Shown: positions 9,401 to 16,609, counted from the first letter of the stretch. The stretch is 64,000 nucleotides of DNA from Lentzea aerocolonigenes (GCF_000974445.1 NZ_BBOJ01000011.1:62001-126000), one strand, 5' to 3'. Program-made: numbers and translations. Notes: generated by a model not told the origin, from the sequence alone.

Positions 9401-9526
9401 CCGTACGTGTCCCAGGTCGAGCAGGCATCCCGGCACCACCTGGGCGACGCGGCGTTCGACGCGGCGATGCGGGAGGGTGTGGAGACGGGCTGGGACGAGC
9501 TGGTCGCGGTGACTTTGGCTCCCTGA
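6434..9526 (+). CDS. AfsR-like SARP transcriptional regulator with ATPase and TPR domains
   Basis: A ~1030-residue regulator. Residues 1-95 form a winged-helix DNA-binding domain (IGILGPFEVRADDGALAD, RLRGLLVALAL). Residues ~95-245 are the BTAD bacterial transcriptional activation domain, ending YQRAREALADELGVDPSPEL. An AP-type NTPase module follows with Walker A GPGGSGKTRL near residue 285, Walker B TLLVLDNCEH near 365 and sensor ATSREPL. The C-terminal half is TPR-like helical repeat. GTG at 6434 is preferred because family members start directly at the first strand; TTG at 6389 would add 15 residues and overlap the DUF4097 stop. SARP activators bind heptamer direct repeats, and two such arrays lie at 5469-5516 and 9524-9571. 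This suggests autoregulation and control of the adjacent P450 operon. Confidence 0.88.
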   Translation: MQIGILGPFEVRADDGALADVPGARLRGLLVALALSPGRVVSKAALVDWIWGKNPPVDAVNALQRLVSRLRKAVPGAVVEALTDGYRLTVDPDAVDAVRFERLGAQARNDQGPLRVQRLRDALELWRGPAMQDVGLQDSEAFEAAATRLDALRLATTEDRFEAEISLGHGAGLVTELTDLVAAHPVREKLVAALMRALVAAGRNSEALQAYQRAREALADELGVDPSPELSALHVALLRGEVEQQKENRKTNLRAELTSYVGKETDVAAVRDLVADHRLTTLTGPGGSGKTRLATETARTLLDDLPDGVWLVELAAIGTDGDVAQATLSGLGLRDALLGEVSNVEPADRLVAAIRDRNTLLVLDNCEHVIEAVAALAHRLLGECPRLRILATSREPLSITGEALWPVEPLALPAAVQLLRDRAIAVRKDLAVDERTLERVCTALDGMPLAIELAAARLRTMSVDQLADRLDDRFRLLTGGSRTALPRHRTLRAMVDWSWELLTDAERVVLRRLSVFAGGASLEAAERVCTGDLVEEHEVLELLTALTEKSLLVASGEGAPRYRMLGTIKEYGAQRLEEAGETELARQTHLAYFTELAETAEPRLRRAEQLEWLAMLKAEHDNIGSAMRGALAASDAHAAMRLAAAAAWYWWLVGRKSEGMELITAAINTPGEVPDEIRAVVCAMTSMFVTSGPGDVSEAAQWVHKAYELGRRNRHYHPALRLVVPLEMLLGEEPDAVLPAWGSLLDDEDPWARALSRLHIGKMLIMLGRAEDAEAHFEESLVEFRVLGERFGTSFAQTELADRIALRGEFAEACEHFEHAIAVVTELDAVDDVVQFRIRQARLYWLMGNKDASAAAVAEAERRAEGVTWPGTLAALALAKVELAAWNGNASEAFEQLDVARSLLGDEATQPHLRAVAHALHGHFTDDLDEARDHLAAACRTAGETGHAPVIAQMIVEVGGLAVRREQYEQAARLLAASASVLGLADRSNPYVSQVEQASRHHLGDAAFDAAMREGVETGWDELVAVTLAP

Positions 9527-9571
9527 CATCGCTCTCGTGCCGTGTCAGCGTCATGACAGGGCCGTGTCTGG
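9524..9571 (+). promoter_or_regulatory. SARP-type heptamer repeats upstream of the P450 operon
   Basis: TGTCAGC (9543-9549), TGACAGG (9554-9560) and TGTCTGG (9565-9571) are spaced at 11 bp, with TGACATC at 9524-9530 exactly 19 bp before the first. The geometry is identical to that at 5469-5516. Similarity continues downstream as GTGGTsGCAAC and an ACCACGA box before each ribosome binding site. This is a probable target of the AfsR-like protein whose stop codon lies inside the array. Confidence 0.6.
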
Positions 9572-9618
9572 CCTCTCGGTGATCGTGGTGGCAACACACC
9601 ACCACGAGGGGAAATCCG

Positions 9619-10827
9619 ATGAGCCAGATCGTCCTGCGGGTCCTGCCGACGGACCGCGACGCGGGCCCGTTCGACCCGCCCAGCCAAATCACGGCGTTGC
9701 GCGAGACGCGGCCGGTCAGCCCGATGACCTTCCCGGACGGCCATGAGGGCTGGCTGGTCACCGGCTACGACGCCGTGCGCCAGGTCATGTCCGACACCAG
9801 GTTCAGCAGCCGCCAGGACCTCGGCATCATCCACGTGCCGTTCGACGTGTCCGGCATGCCGGAGCAGACCGAGCCATCCCCGCAGGTGCCTGGTCTGTTC
9901 ATCAGCATGGACCCGCCGGACCACACCCGGTTGCGGCGCAAGCTGACCGGCGCGTTCACCGTGAAGCGGATGAAGCAGCTCGAGGACGGCATCATCGCCA
10001 TCACCGAGCGACAGCTGGACGAACTGGCCAAGCTCACCCCGCCGGTCGACCTGGTGCAGGAGTTCGCGCTTCCCGTGCCGTCACTGGTGATCTGTGAACT
10101 GCTCGGCGTCCCGTACGCCGACCGCGAGACCTTCCAGTCGAACTCCTCGAGGTTCATGGAGCGCGATATCACCCTCGAAGACAAGATGGCCGCGATCGGT
10201 GCCATGTTCGGATACCTGACGGAACTGGTGACCGCCAAGCGGGCCGACCCCGCCGAGGACATCCTCTCGGACCTGGCCCGCGACGAGGAACTCAGCATCG
10301 AAGACCTGACCGGCATGGCCTTCCTGCTGCTGCTCGCCGGCCACGAAACGACCGCGAACATGTTGGCGCTGGGCACGTTCGCGTTGCTGGAGCACCCCGA
10401 GCAGCTGGCTGAGCTGCGCTCGAACCCGGCGCTGCTGCCGGACGCGGTCGAGGAGCTGATGCGCTACCTCTCCGTGGCGGACATCTTCTACCGCTACGCC
10501 ACCGAGGACCTCGAGGTCGGCGGTGAAACCATCCCCGCGGGCTCGACCGTCGTCGTCTCGCTGCTCGCCGCCAACCGCGACCCTGTGCGGTTCGAGAACC
10601 CGGATGCGTTGGACGTGCACCGCAAGGTCCGCGGCCAGGTCGCCTTCGGCCACGGCATCCACCAGTGCCTCGGCCAGCAACTTGCCCGCATCGAGATGCG
10701 CGCCGGCTTCGAGGGTCTGCTGCGCCGCTTCCCGACGCTGGAACTCGCTGTCCCGGCCGCCGACGTGAAGCTCCGCACCAACATGAACATCTACGGCGTC
10801 CACGAACTCCCGGTCACCTGGGCCTGA
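9619..10827 (+). CDS. cytochrome P450
   Basis: A 402-residue soluble bacterial class I P450. It shows the I-helix oxygen-activation motif LLAGHETTAN (~residue 240), the K-helix ExxR within EELMRYL (~285) and the heme-binding loop AFGHGIHQCLGQQLAR with the cysteine ligand at ~350. The C-helix FISMDPPDHTRLRRKL is also canonical. All catalytic elements are present, so it should be an active monooxygenase needing external ferredoxin/reductase; none is encoded nearby. It heads a three-gene operon with an alpha/beta hydrolase (25 bp downstream) and a small repeat protein, preceded by the SARP-type promoter at 9524-9571. ATG at 9619 has GAGGGGAAA upstream. Substrate unknown; secondary metabolism is likely from the regulator. 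Confidence 0.92.
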   Translation: MSQIVLRVLPTDRDAGPFDPPSQITALRETRPVSPMTFPDGHEGWLVTGYDAVRQVMSDTRFSSRQDLGIIHVPFDVSGMPEQTEPSPQVPGLFISMDPPDHTRLRRKLTGAFTVKRMKQLEDGIIAITERQLDELAKLTPPVDLVQEFALPVPSLVICELLGVPYADRETFQSNSSRFMERDITLEDKMAAIGAMFGYLTELVTAKRADPAEDILSDLARDEELSIEDLTGMAFLLLLAGHETTANMLALGTFALLEHPEQLAELRSNPALLPDAVEELMRYLSVADIFYRYATEDLEVGGETIPAGSTVVVSLLAANRDPVRFENPDALDVHRKVRGQVAFGHGIHQCLGQQLARIEMRAGFEGLLRRFPTLELAVPAADVKLRTNMNIYGVHELPVTWA

Positions 10828-10852
10828 CCGACTGTCTACTTAGGAGTAAACC

Positions 10853-11629
10853 ATGAACGCGTGGACCGGCATGCTGCCCGTCGACGACACCGAGCTGTAC
10901 GTGCGAGACACCGGCGGCCCCGGCCGTCCCGTCGTCTACCTCAACGGCGCCTACGCCGACCAGAAGCACTGGAAGCGCGTCATCGCCGACCTCGGCCCCG
11001 GCTACCGCCACATCACCTACGACGAACGCGCCCGCGGCAAGTCCAAGCGCTCCAAGGACTACTCGTTCGAAGGAGCCCTGCGCGACCTGGACGCCGTCCT
11101 CGAGGCGAGGGCCATCGACCAGCCGGTCCTGCTGGTCGGCTGGTCCTTCGGAGGCATCCTCGCCTGGCACTGGACCGACCGGCACCCGGACCGCGTCGCG
11201 GGCGCGGTGATCGTCGACGCCTTCCCGGTCGGCCTGACCGGCGAGGCAGGCCGCGAACGAATCCGCAAGACGTTCCGCAGCTACCGATTGCTGCTCCCGA
11301 TCGCCGCCCGCCTCGGCCTGGGCGCCCGGATGAGCGCCGACCAGCACGCCGACATCAACATCGAGCTCAACGAGATCGCCGCCAACAGCGTGCCGCTCCT
11401 GACTCGCCTGACCCGCCCGCTCCGGTTCGTCCTGGCCACCGGCGACAGCCTCGGCAGCGAGGCCGGCGAGATGGAGGAGGGTCGCAAAGTGCTCGACGAG
11501 GTGCTCACCACCAACCCGCAAGTCACACTGAGTGCGAAGGTCGCGAGCAACCACAGCAAGATCCTGCGCAACGACTCCGCGGCCGTCGCGCGGGCCGTCC
11601 GCGAACTGGATGAGGTGCGTCATGGATGA
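10853..11629 (+). CDS. alpha/beta hydrolase
   Basis: A 258-residue alpha/beta hydrolase fold enzyme. The start LPVDDTELYVRDTGGPGRPV, then VVYLNGAYADQKHW (oxyanion region), YDERARGKSKRS, and the nucleophile elbow GWSFGG with Ser near residue 103 are canonical. Catalytic Asp is probably in VIVDAF or a later loop, and His in SNHSKIL near residue 230. No signal peptide. ATG at 10853 follows TTAGGAG. It lies directly downstream of the P450 and overlaps the next small gene by 8 bp, so the three genes form one operon. Substrate unknown; hydrolases in such cassettes often cleave esters or lactones. Confidence 0.88.
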   Translation: MNAWTGMLPVDDTELYVRDTGGPGRPVVYLNGAYADQKHWKRVIADLGPGYRHITYDERARGKSKRSKDYSFEGALRDLDAVLEARAIDQPVLLVGWSFGGILAWHWTDRHPDRVAGAVIVDAFPVGLTGEAGRERIRKTFRSYRLLLPIAARLGLGARMSADQHADINIELNEIAANSVPLLTRLTRPLRFVLATGDSLGSEAGEMEEGRKVLDEVLTTNPQVTLSAKVASNHSKILRNDSAAVARAVRELDEVRHG

Positions 11630-11873
11630 GCGAGAGGACCTGCGCCGCCGGGCCGACGGCGGCGATCAGGACGCGGTCGACCAGCTGGTGGAGCTCGCCG
11701 GCGAGGCCGGAGACATGGACGAGCTGCGGCGCCTGGCCGCCTCAGGCAGCTCCGACGCGGTGGACGTCCTCGTGGAGCTGGCGGGCGAACGCGAGGACTT
11801 CGAGGAGCTGCGCAGGCTGGCTGCGCTGGGCAACAGCGACGCCGCCGACGTATTGGCCGAGCTGGAGCAATAG
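11622..11873 (+). CDS. small acidic protein of 28-residue helical repeats
   Basis: An 83-residue product starting at the ATG at 11622, which overlaps the hydrolase stop by 8 bp (translational coupling). It consists of almost three tandem 28-residue units: LRRRADGGDQDAVDQLVELA then GEAGDMDE; LRRLAASGSSDAVDVLVELA then GEREDFEE; and LRRLAALGNSDAADVLAELE. Each predicts two amphipathic helices, resembling a HEAT/Sel1-like solenoid fragment. It is strongly acidic, with no signal peptide or membrane segment. I do not know its function. Similar tiny solenoids act as protein-interaction modules, so a partner in the same operon is possible. Confidence 0.72.
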   Translation: MDEREDLRRRADGGDQDAVDQLVELAGEAGDMDELRRLAASGSSDAVDVLVELAGEREDFEELRRLAALGNSDAADVLAELEQ

Positions 11874-11882
11874 CGCCCGCCG

Positions 11883-12419
11883 CTACTTCTCGGCGTCGCC
11901 TGAAGGAAAGAAGACGCCGCTGACCAGGTGCGGCCGCCTCCCCGGCGCGGGTTCGTTGCCCGCCCGTGAACCGAAGACCTGCCGCAGCTCACCGATCATT
12001 TCGGCGAGCTCGTCAGGACTCAGCCACAGTGTGCCCTGCCGATAGCCGATCGAGTCCGCGACCGGATCGGCGCCCGGCCGTTCCAGATAGGCGTTGAACT
12101 CGGCCAGCATCGCCGCCATGGCGGCCGCGAACCCGTGCCGGTGATCCTCCAGCGACATCGCGCCACCCGCCTCGGCGTCGATCCGAGCCTGCTCGGGACG
12201 AAGCCGGTAATAGCGCTCGACGACACCACGCACCTTCTGCTCGTCCACTACCTCGAGGACGCCGGCGTCGGCCAGCAGCCCGACATGGCGGTACACGCTG
12301 GTCCGGGGGACATCGGCCAAAGCGGCGCCCAGCTCGGAGGTCGTGAGGACCCGCTCGCCGGACAGGGTCCAGACGATGCGCAGCCGGATCGGGTGCAGGA
12401 GCAGTTCGAGCGTATCCAC
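11883..12419 (-). CDS. ArsR-like helix-turn-helix transcriptional regulator
   Basis: A 178-residue regulator starting at GTG 12419. Residues 1-70 are a winged helix: LLLHPIRLRIVWTLSGERVL, TTSELGAALADVPRTSVYRH, VGLLADAGVLEVVDEQKVRG, VVERYYRL. The remainder is a helical ligand or dimerisation region (MSLEDHRHGFAAAMAAMLAE; WLSPDELAEMIGELRQVFGS), as in the HTH_20/YdfF-like group. It is divergent from the hydrolase at 12483, and a perfect inverted repeat lies in the shared 63-bp intergenic region, so it probably represses that gene and itself. Ligand unknown. The final residues end close to the stop of the small repeat gene in convergent orientation. Confidence 0.82.
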   Translation of the reverse strand: MDTLELLLHPIRLRIVWTLSGERVLTTSELGAALADVPRTSVYRHVGLLADAGVLEVVDEQKVRGVVERYYRLRPEQARIDAEAGGAMSLEDHRHGFAAAMAAMLAEFNAYLERPGADPVADSIGYRQGTLWLSPDELAEMIGELRQVFGSRAGNEPAPGRRPHLVSGVFFPSGDAEK

Positions 12420-12445
12420 GCCTCAATGATTCCATGACTGGTACT

Positions 12446-12462
12446 GTTCCCAAAGTTGGAAC
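12446..12462. promoter_or_regulatory. inverted repeat, candidate operator of the ArsR-like regulator
   Basis: GTTCC (12446-12450) and GGAAC (12458-12462) form a perfect inverted repeat with a 7-nt spacer midway between the divergent starts at 12419 and 12483. The A/T-rich bases around it stand out from the surrounding GC-rich DNA. This position is ideal for repression of both promoters. Confidence 0.5.
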
Positions 12463-12482
12463 TATTCGCTTTGGGGGACGGC

Positions 12483-13397
12483 GTGCAGATCCGAGAAACC
12501 GAACTGACCGTGACGCTGGAGGACGGACTCTCCGTCGCCGGCACGTTCCTGCAGCCACCGGGCGATGGTCCACACCCGACAGCGGTGGTCCTGTGTGCCG
12601 GCCAACTGGACCGGGACGGCAACGTGGGGAAGTGGCCGATCGTGTTCGGCCGCCCCCTGGCCGCCGCGCTCGCGGACCACGGCGTCGCGTCCTACCGGTT
12701 CGACCGCAGAGGCATCGGGGCCACGCCAGGACAATGGAAGCAAGGCGGCTTCTATCAACACCGCACTGATGACGCCCAAGTGGTGCGGGCGATCGCGGCA
12801 CGGCCGGACGTCGCCTCGGTCGGCGTGGTCGGCTTCAGCGAAGGCGCCGTGAACGCCACCTGGGTGTCCCGGCACGCTGACGTCGCGGCGATCGTGCTCG
12901 TCGGATGCCCGGCCACCACCGGAGCCGACGGCATGATCGCGTGGGCGGAGCACCCCGATGCCGAGATCCCCGCACTGATCCGACTCCTCCTGCGGCTGCT
13001 CCGACGCACGCCGGCGCAGCAGTTGCGCCGCATCGCCGACAAGATCCAACAGGGCCACACTCGAGTGTTCGGTTTCAAGCTGCCGCAATGGTTCCGAGAG
13101 TTCCTGCTGCACGACACCAGGCCGGACCTCGCCATGGTTCAGGTGCCCATGCTCGCCATCACCGGCAGCAAGGACATCCAGGTCGACCCCGACGACCTCG
13201 ACAAGATCGCCCAGCTCTCCCAAGGCCCGGTGGACGTCTTGCGGTTCCCTGACCTGACCCACATGCTCCGGCGCTACCCCGGATCGACTCCACCGCCGAC
13301 ACGCGAACAGCTGCGGCGGCCGGTCGACCCGGAGTTGCTCAAGGAGATCGCGGTCTGGATGGCCGCGCGGCTCGCGGTCTCAGAGAACGCTGGTTGA
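12483..13397 (+). CDS. alpha/beta hydrolase (dienelactone-hydrolase/S9-like)
   Basis: A ~304-residue alpha/beta hydrolase. It begins with a two-strand cap (ETELTVTLEDGLSVAGTFLQ), then PHPTAVVLCAGQLDRDGNVG (oxyanion loop), YRFDRRGIGATPGQW and the nucleophile elbow VGFSEGA with Ser near residue 115. The acid is in ITGSKDIQVDPDD and His in DLTHMLRR near residue 255. GTG at 12483 is preferred because GGGGGA lies just upstream; TTG at 12456 would add nine residues and overlap the operator. It is divergent from the ArsR-like regulator and probably controlled by it. No signal peptide. Substrate unknown, perhaps a xenobiotic ester. Confidence 0.85.
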   Translation: MQIRETELTVTLEDGLSVAGTFLQPPGDGPHPTAVVLCAGQLDRDGNVGKWPIVFGRPLAAALADHGVASYRFDRRGIGATPGQWKQGGFYQHRTDDAQVVRAIAARPDVASVGVVGFSEGAVNATWVSRHADVAAIVLVGCPATTGADGMIAWAEHPDAEIPALIRLLLRLLRRTPAQQLRRIADKIQQGHTRVFGFKLPQWFREFLLHDTRPDLAMVQVPMLAITGSKDIQVDPDDLDKIAQLSQGPVDVLRFPDLTHMLRRYPGSTPPPTREQLRRPVDPELLKEIAVWMAARLAVSENAG

Positions 13398-13791
13398 CGG
13401 CGATGGAGCCGTCGCGTCACGACCGTTGGCGTTGCCGTGCGCAACTCCAACGGTGCGATGCGATCATGATGGGACGACAGTCGCCGCGGTTGTGCTCGAT
13501 ACCAGTGCCGTAGTCGCTACCGATGATCGTGCCGACGCCTCCGCTGGTCGTGTTGATGACACGCCGACCAAGTGCACGAGACCAGGGAACTACCGCCAGA
13601 CGGCACGCGGCTGACCGATCACTCGGGACTCGCCGTCCGGTTGTCGCTGACCGCGAACAGGACGCCGCTAACGTCGGACCCCGCCACGGCGGTCGACGCG
13701 CAAAACGAGCCGGAACCGACGCTGTTCTGAACTCCGGCACCACCCGCGCAGGCTGCCGCCCAGTCAGCCGACCGCGAGGAACGCCCGCCGG
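13398..13791. other. 394-bp gap with no convincing gene
   Basis: Between the hydrolase and Nudix genes. Short open frames occur on both strands but have neither a good ribosome binding site nor typical GC3 bias nor a recognisable product. Base composition is lower in GC around 13440-13560 than in the flanking genes. I see no RNA gene, terminator or clear repeat. Confidence 0.5.
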
Positions 13792-14280
13792 ATGTCCACC
13801 ACCCTCACCCCACGCATCGGCGCTCGAGTGCTGCTGCTCGACACCCACGACCGCGTGCTGCTCATCCACGCCTGCGATCCCCACGACCGCGGCCACCACT
13901 GGTGGGAGCTGCCCGGCGGCGGCCTCGACGAGGGGGAGGAACCGGTCGACGCCGCTCTCCGCGAAGTAGCGGAGGAGACCGGGATCGTTCTTTCAGCGCT
14001 GGGACGCAAGCTGTGGATCCGGGAATCCCGGTTCCACTACAAGGGACTCGACCACCACCGGATTGATCACGTCTTCCTGGGGCGTATCACCGACACAGCG
14101 CCAAAGGTTGCGCTCAAGCCCACTGAGAACGAGAAAGCCGGACTGATCGAACGGCGCTGGTGGCTGACCTCCGACCTCCGCCAGACGACGGACAAATTTC
14201 TTCCTGCCAGTCTTCCGAGTTTGCTCGGTGAGCTGTTGGCGGGCACGTTGGGAATCAAGCCCCTCAACCTGACCGACTGA
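13792..14280 (+). CDS. Nudix hydrolase
   Basis: A 162-residue Nudix-fold pyrophosphohydrolase. The Nudix box GGGLDEGEEPVDAALREVAE followed by ETGI fits the pattern G-x5-E-x7-REVxEExGI, with the metal-binding glutamates present. The preceding strands RIGARVLLLDTHDRVLLIHA and WWELPGGG are typical. Residues after the box (WIRESRFHYKGLDHHRIDHV) resemble actinobacterial Nudix proteins of unknown substrate. ATG at 13792 follows AACGCCCGCCGG with only a weak ribosome binding site. Stands alone. Hydrolysis of a nucleoside diphosphate linked to another moiety is the family reaction; the specific substrate cannot be told. Confidence 0.88.
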   Translation: MSTTLTPRIGARVLLLDTHDRVLLIHACDPHDRGHHWWELPGGGLDEGEEPVDAALREVAEETGIVLSALGRKLWIRESRFHYKGLDHHRIDHVFLGRITDTAPKVALKPTENEKAGLIERRWWLTSDLRQTTDKFLPASLPSLLGELLAGTLGIKPLNLTD

Positions 14281-14583
14281 CCTGCCAGCTGGCTGTGTTC
14301 TATCTTGTGGCCGAGCCAGTGCATTTAGGACGCGACCGTGTCTGAGCGGCTTCCGTCGCTCACTCAAGTTCTGAACGGTTGTCCGGGACGTGGTGACAGT
14401 ATGGCCCGTTCCGGGAGTGCATGTGGAAGCGGGCAATCTGCCCACGTCCGTTCCAACTGCCAACTCCTTAAACGTCCAATGTAGACGGTCAATGGTGTCC
14501 TTTGTGGACTTCCTGGGGCATTCTGGGGAAATTTGACGTCGGGGTCCAATGAGGTTTTATGGGTCTGACCAGGCAAAACATGC

Positions 14584-14627
14584 CGATGGGGCCGCCTTTG
14601 GAAGATGTCCCGAAAACGGCCCCATCG
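14584..14627 (-). terminator. hairpin downstream of the small minus-strand gene
   Basis: CGATGGGGCCG (14584-14594) and CGGCCCCATCG (14617-14627) form a perfect 11-bp stem with a 22-nt loop. On the minus strand it lies 26 bp after the stop of the ORF at 14653-14877 and is followed by TGTTTTG. A rho-independent terminator is likely. Confidence 0.55.
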
Positions 14628-14652
14628 TGGCCTGTTAAGTCTGGTCGGCCCA

Positions 14653-14877
14653 CTACTTCTGGCCTGCCTCGCCCGGCGTCGAGATCGGGTCGTAGTACGG
14701 GTAGCGGCGGTCCAGCGCCTCCGGATCCTGGAGCTCGATCCCGGTGCGGTAGTTCTTCGTCCAGTAGGAAATGTCCAGCTCACGGTCATATTCGGCGAGC
14801 TGGTGCACCCACCGCTTGCCCACGTAGGGCACGTCGCAGACGATGCGCGGCGTCGCATACCCAGGCAGGTAGCCCAT
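14653..14877 (-). CDS. small protein of unknown family
   Basis: A 74-residue ORF from ATG 14877, rich in aromatic and charged residues: MGYLPGYATPRIVCDVPYVG, KRWVHQLAEYDRELDISYWT, KNYRTGIELQDPEALDRRYP, YYDPISTPGEAGQK. I do not recognise it. Evidence that it is real: a second, degraded copy of the same protein (IMGYLPRYATPHIVCDVA; QLAEYDSEL; NYRTGLELDDP in another frame) lies at 19700-19929, and similarity persists at the protein level despite base changes. A terminator-like hairpin follows. Upstream is a 16-bp perfect inverted repeat. No obvious ribosome binding site precedes the ATG, so the true start may be a GTG a few codons earlier. It could belong to a mobile or satellite element. Confidence 0.5.
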   Translation of the reverse strand: MGYLPGYATPRIVCDVPYVGKRWVHQLAEYDRELDISYWTKNYRTGIELQDPEALDRRYPYYDPISTPGEAGQK

Positions 14878-14880
14878 GAT

Positions 14881-14936
14881 CGGGGTCTGCTGCACGGATT
14901 GGTCACTACTGTCACCTACTCGTGCAGCAGACCCCG
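14881..14936. repeat. 16-bp perfect inverted repeat
   Basis: CGGGGTCTGCTGCACG (14881-14896) and CGTGCAGCAGACCCCG (14921-14936) are exact reverse complements with a 24-nt spacer. The structure lies a few bases upstream of the small ORF at 14653-14877 on its 5' side. It could be an operator, a recombination site or a 5' UTR hairpin for that ORF. The homologous copy B lacks it. Confidence 0.7.
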
Positions 14937-15109
14937 GCCGGGGTGCGTGGCGTCGTGCGTTGTTAGTCAGGGTGCGGTCCTCGGTGAGCAGTGAGGTTCC
15001 CCCTTCGCTCAAGAACTCCGGAAATTCCGCGCCACGGGGACACATGTAACGGGTTCGCGGCTCGCCGCCATAACCAGAGACCTCAGTAGCAGAGTGGAGG
15101 GACGCCGTG

Positions 15110-16609
15110 ATGGGAACCGTCAACTTTCGCCACCGCATGGCGGTAGCGTTGTGCGTCCTGCTGGCGTTGAGCGGTTGTACCGCGACACGTCCGCCAGATG
15201 CTCCAGCTGCGGTGCTCGAGGTCGTTGCACCCGGCGTCGAAGTCACGACGCGTGACCTGGGCGCAGCTACTGCGCCGACGCCGGAGGTGCACTTCCTCTC
15301 GAACCTCTACGAGCTGAGCCCGTCTGGCCCGTTGCCGTCGTCGGCGACGGCAACGGCAACGGTCCGCCTGCGGAACCCGGTCCCGGAAGGCGACGTTGTC
15401 GTAGTCGCGACGAGACAGGCGAGCACCGCTGAGTGGGAGTACCTGCCGGCGACCATCGCCCAGGACCGTGCCTCGGTCTCGTTCACCACCGACCACTTCA
15501 GCGAATTCGCTTTGCTCGGGTTCGACCTGGGCAAGGCGATCGACGCGTTCAAACGCGATTTCGTCGACGGCCTGACCGGCAATCTGACCCAGACTGCCGA
15601 CAGGCCGACGTGTGACAACGACCAGCGCGCGCGGGGTGACGGGTACTCCATCACCTCAGATTCAGGTGACGCCTTGCTCTGGTGTCTCGGAGCCGACAAC
15701 GCCGGGCATCGGGTCCTCAAGGTGACGAACAATCGGCGCTATCCACTGCTCGCCTCCCACGGCGGCCTGGACGTCATCGACAACGCCATCGACTGGGGAC
15801 AGCTGTCCTCCCTGAGCCGAGTCATCGCCGGAGACAAGGCGGTCATCGCTCCGAGCGGAACGGTCGCCTTCAACGCCGACCTGGCACCCGGCACCAGCGC
15901 GCGCATCACGACCGAGGCAGACGCGATCGGCCAGTCGCTCTACGCCTTGCAGACCGGCGTCACGGCACTCGTGCAGATCCTCACTCGCTTCGGAGCCGGG
16001 TCTGGGGTCAAAGCGGTCGACACCTTCAACAAGATGCTCCAGAGCCAGTCGTGTCTCGGCAGTCTCGGCAAAGGCAGCGGAGGGATGATCGCGGGCTGTC
16101 TCGACGCCAAGCAGATCATGGACACGTTCGGCTACAAGGGACTGTTGCTGGCTCCCGTCATGGTCGCCGGGCCGATCGTCGCGTTCTTCAACAGTCAGTG
16201 GAACGCGATCGTCGACCAGTTCAACGGCAACAGCATCTATCGCATCGAGGTCGCGCGAGAGAAGCCGGCCATGAGTCTCTCGACCTTCGCAGGCCAATGG
16301 ATGGGCCATACGCGGTCTTTGACCATCACTGCAGACGGACGGGCCACCGAACACGTCGGTAGCGGTTGCTGTAACCCGGTCATCGACCTGACGTTCACCT
16401 TGTCCGACCCACAGTGGAGTCCAGCCGAGGCAACGGCGACAGTCACCGTCACCTCTGTGCAGCTGCATGACTGGAGCAGGTCCGATCCGGCACCGAAAGT
16501 GGGACAGATGGCCACCATCAAGCTCGCCGATGGCATCATCACCGAGCCGCTCGCTGGCGCCACGTACTGCGACCATGCCAAGCAACTGGCAGGCGTCTGT
16601 GGTGCGTGA
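15110..16609 (+). CDS. putative lipoprotein of unknown function
   Basis: A ~499-residue exported protein. The N-terminus HRMAVALCVLLALSGC is a type II signal peptide with lipobox LSGC, so the mature protein should be anchored to the outer face of the cytoplasmic membrane by the Cys near residue 23. The mature part opens with an Ala/Thr/Pro-rich linker and a beta-rich segment (EVHFLSNLYELSPSGPLP; TATVRLRNPVPEGDVVVVAT). A middle region contains paired cysteines (PTCDND, LLWCLG), and the C-terminal ~110 residues (SLSTFAGQWMGHTRSLTITA to the end) form a separate beta domain with further cysteines. I do not recognise a named family. GGAGGG precedes the start; GTG at 15107 is the alternative. It precedes the receptor-like gene at 16836 in the same direction. 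Confidence 0.72.
   Translation: MGTVNFRHRMAVALCVLLALSGCTATRPPDAPAAVLEVVAPGVEVTTRDLGAATAPTPEVHFLSNLYELSPSGPLPSSATATATVRLRNPVPEGDVVVVATRQASTAEWEYLPATIAQDRASVSFTTDHFSEFALLGFDLGKAIDAFKRDFVDGLTGNLTQTADRPTCDNDQRARGDGYSITSDSGDALLWCLGADNAGHRVLKVTNNRRYPLLASHGGLDVIDNAIDWGQLSSLSRVIAGDKAVIAPSGTVAFNADLAPGTSARITTEADAIGQSLYALQTGVTALVQILTRFGAGSGVKAVDTFNKMLQSQSCLGSLGKGSGGMIAGCLDAKQIMDTFGYKGLLLAPVMVAGPIVAFFNSQWNAIVDQFNGNSIYRIEVAREKPAMSLSTFAGQWMGHTRSLTITADGRATEHVGSGCCNPVIDLTFTLSDPQWSPAEATATVTVTSVQLHDWSRSDPAPKVGQMATIKLADGIITEPLAGATYCDHAKQLAGVCGA

Larger units (their letters stand above)
14500..14885. repeat. diverged direct repeat, copy A (small ORF plus hairpin)
   Basis: This ~385-bp stretch is similar in the same orientation to 19555-19935. 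Shared landmarks run in order: GGACTT..TTCTGGG, GGGTCTGAmCAGG, a hairpin ending GGCCCCATCG, the block GAGATCGGGTCGTAG, and TATTCGGCGAGCTG. Copy A keeps an intact small ORF; copy B is frameshifted. The segment between the copies holds the lipoprotein and receptor genes. Confidence 0.65.

Noticed and set aside
13417..13899. 160-codon minus-strand frame in the 13.4-13.8 kb gap
   Set aside because: Overlaps the Nudix gene, has no ribosome binding site and no recognisable sequence.
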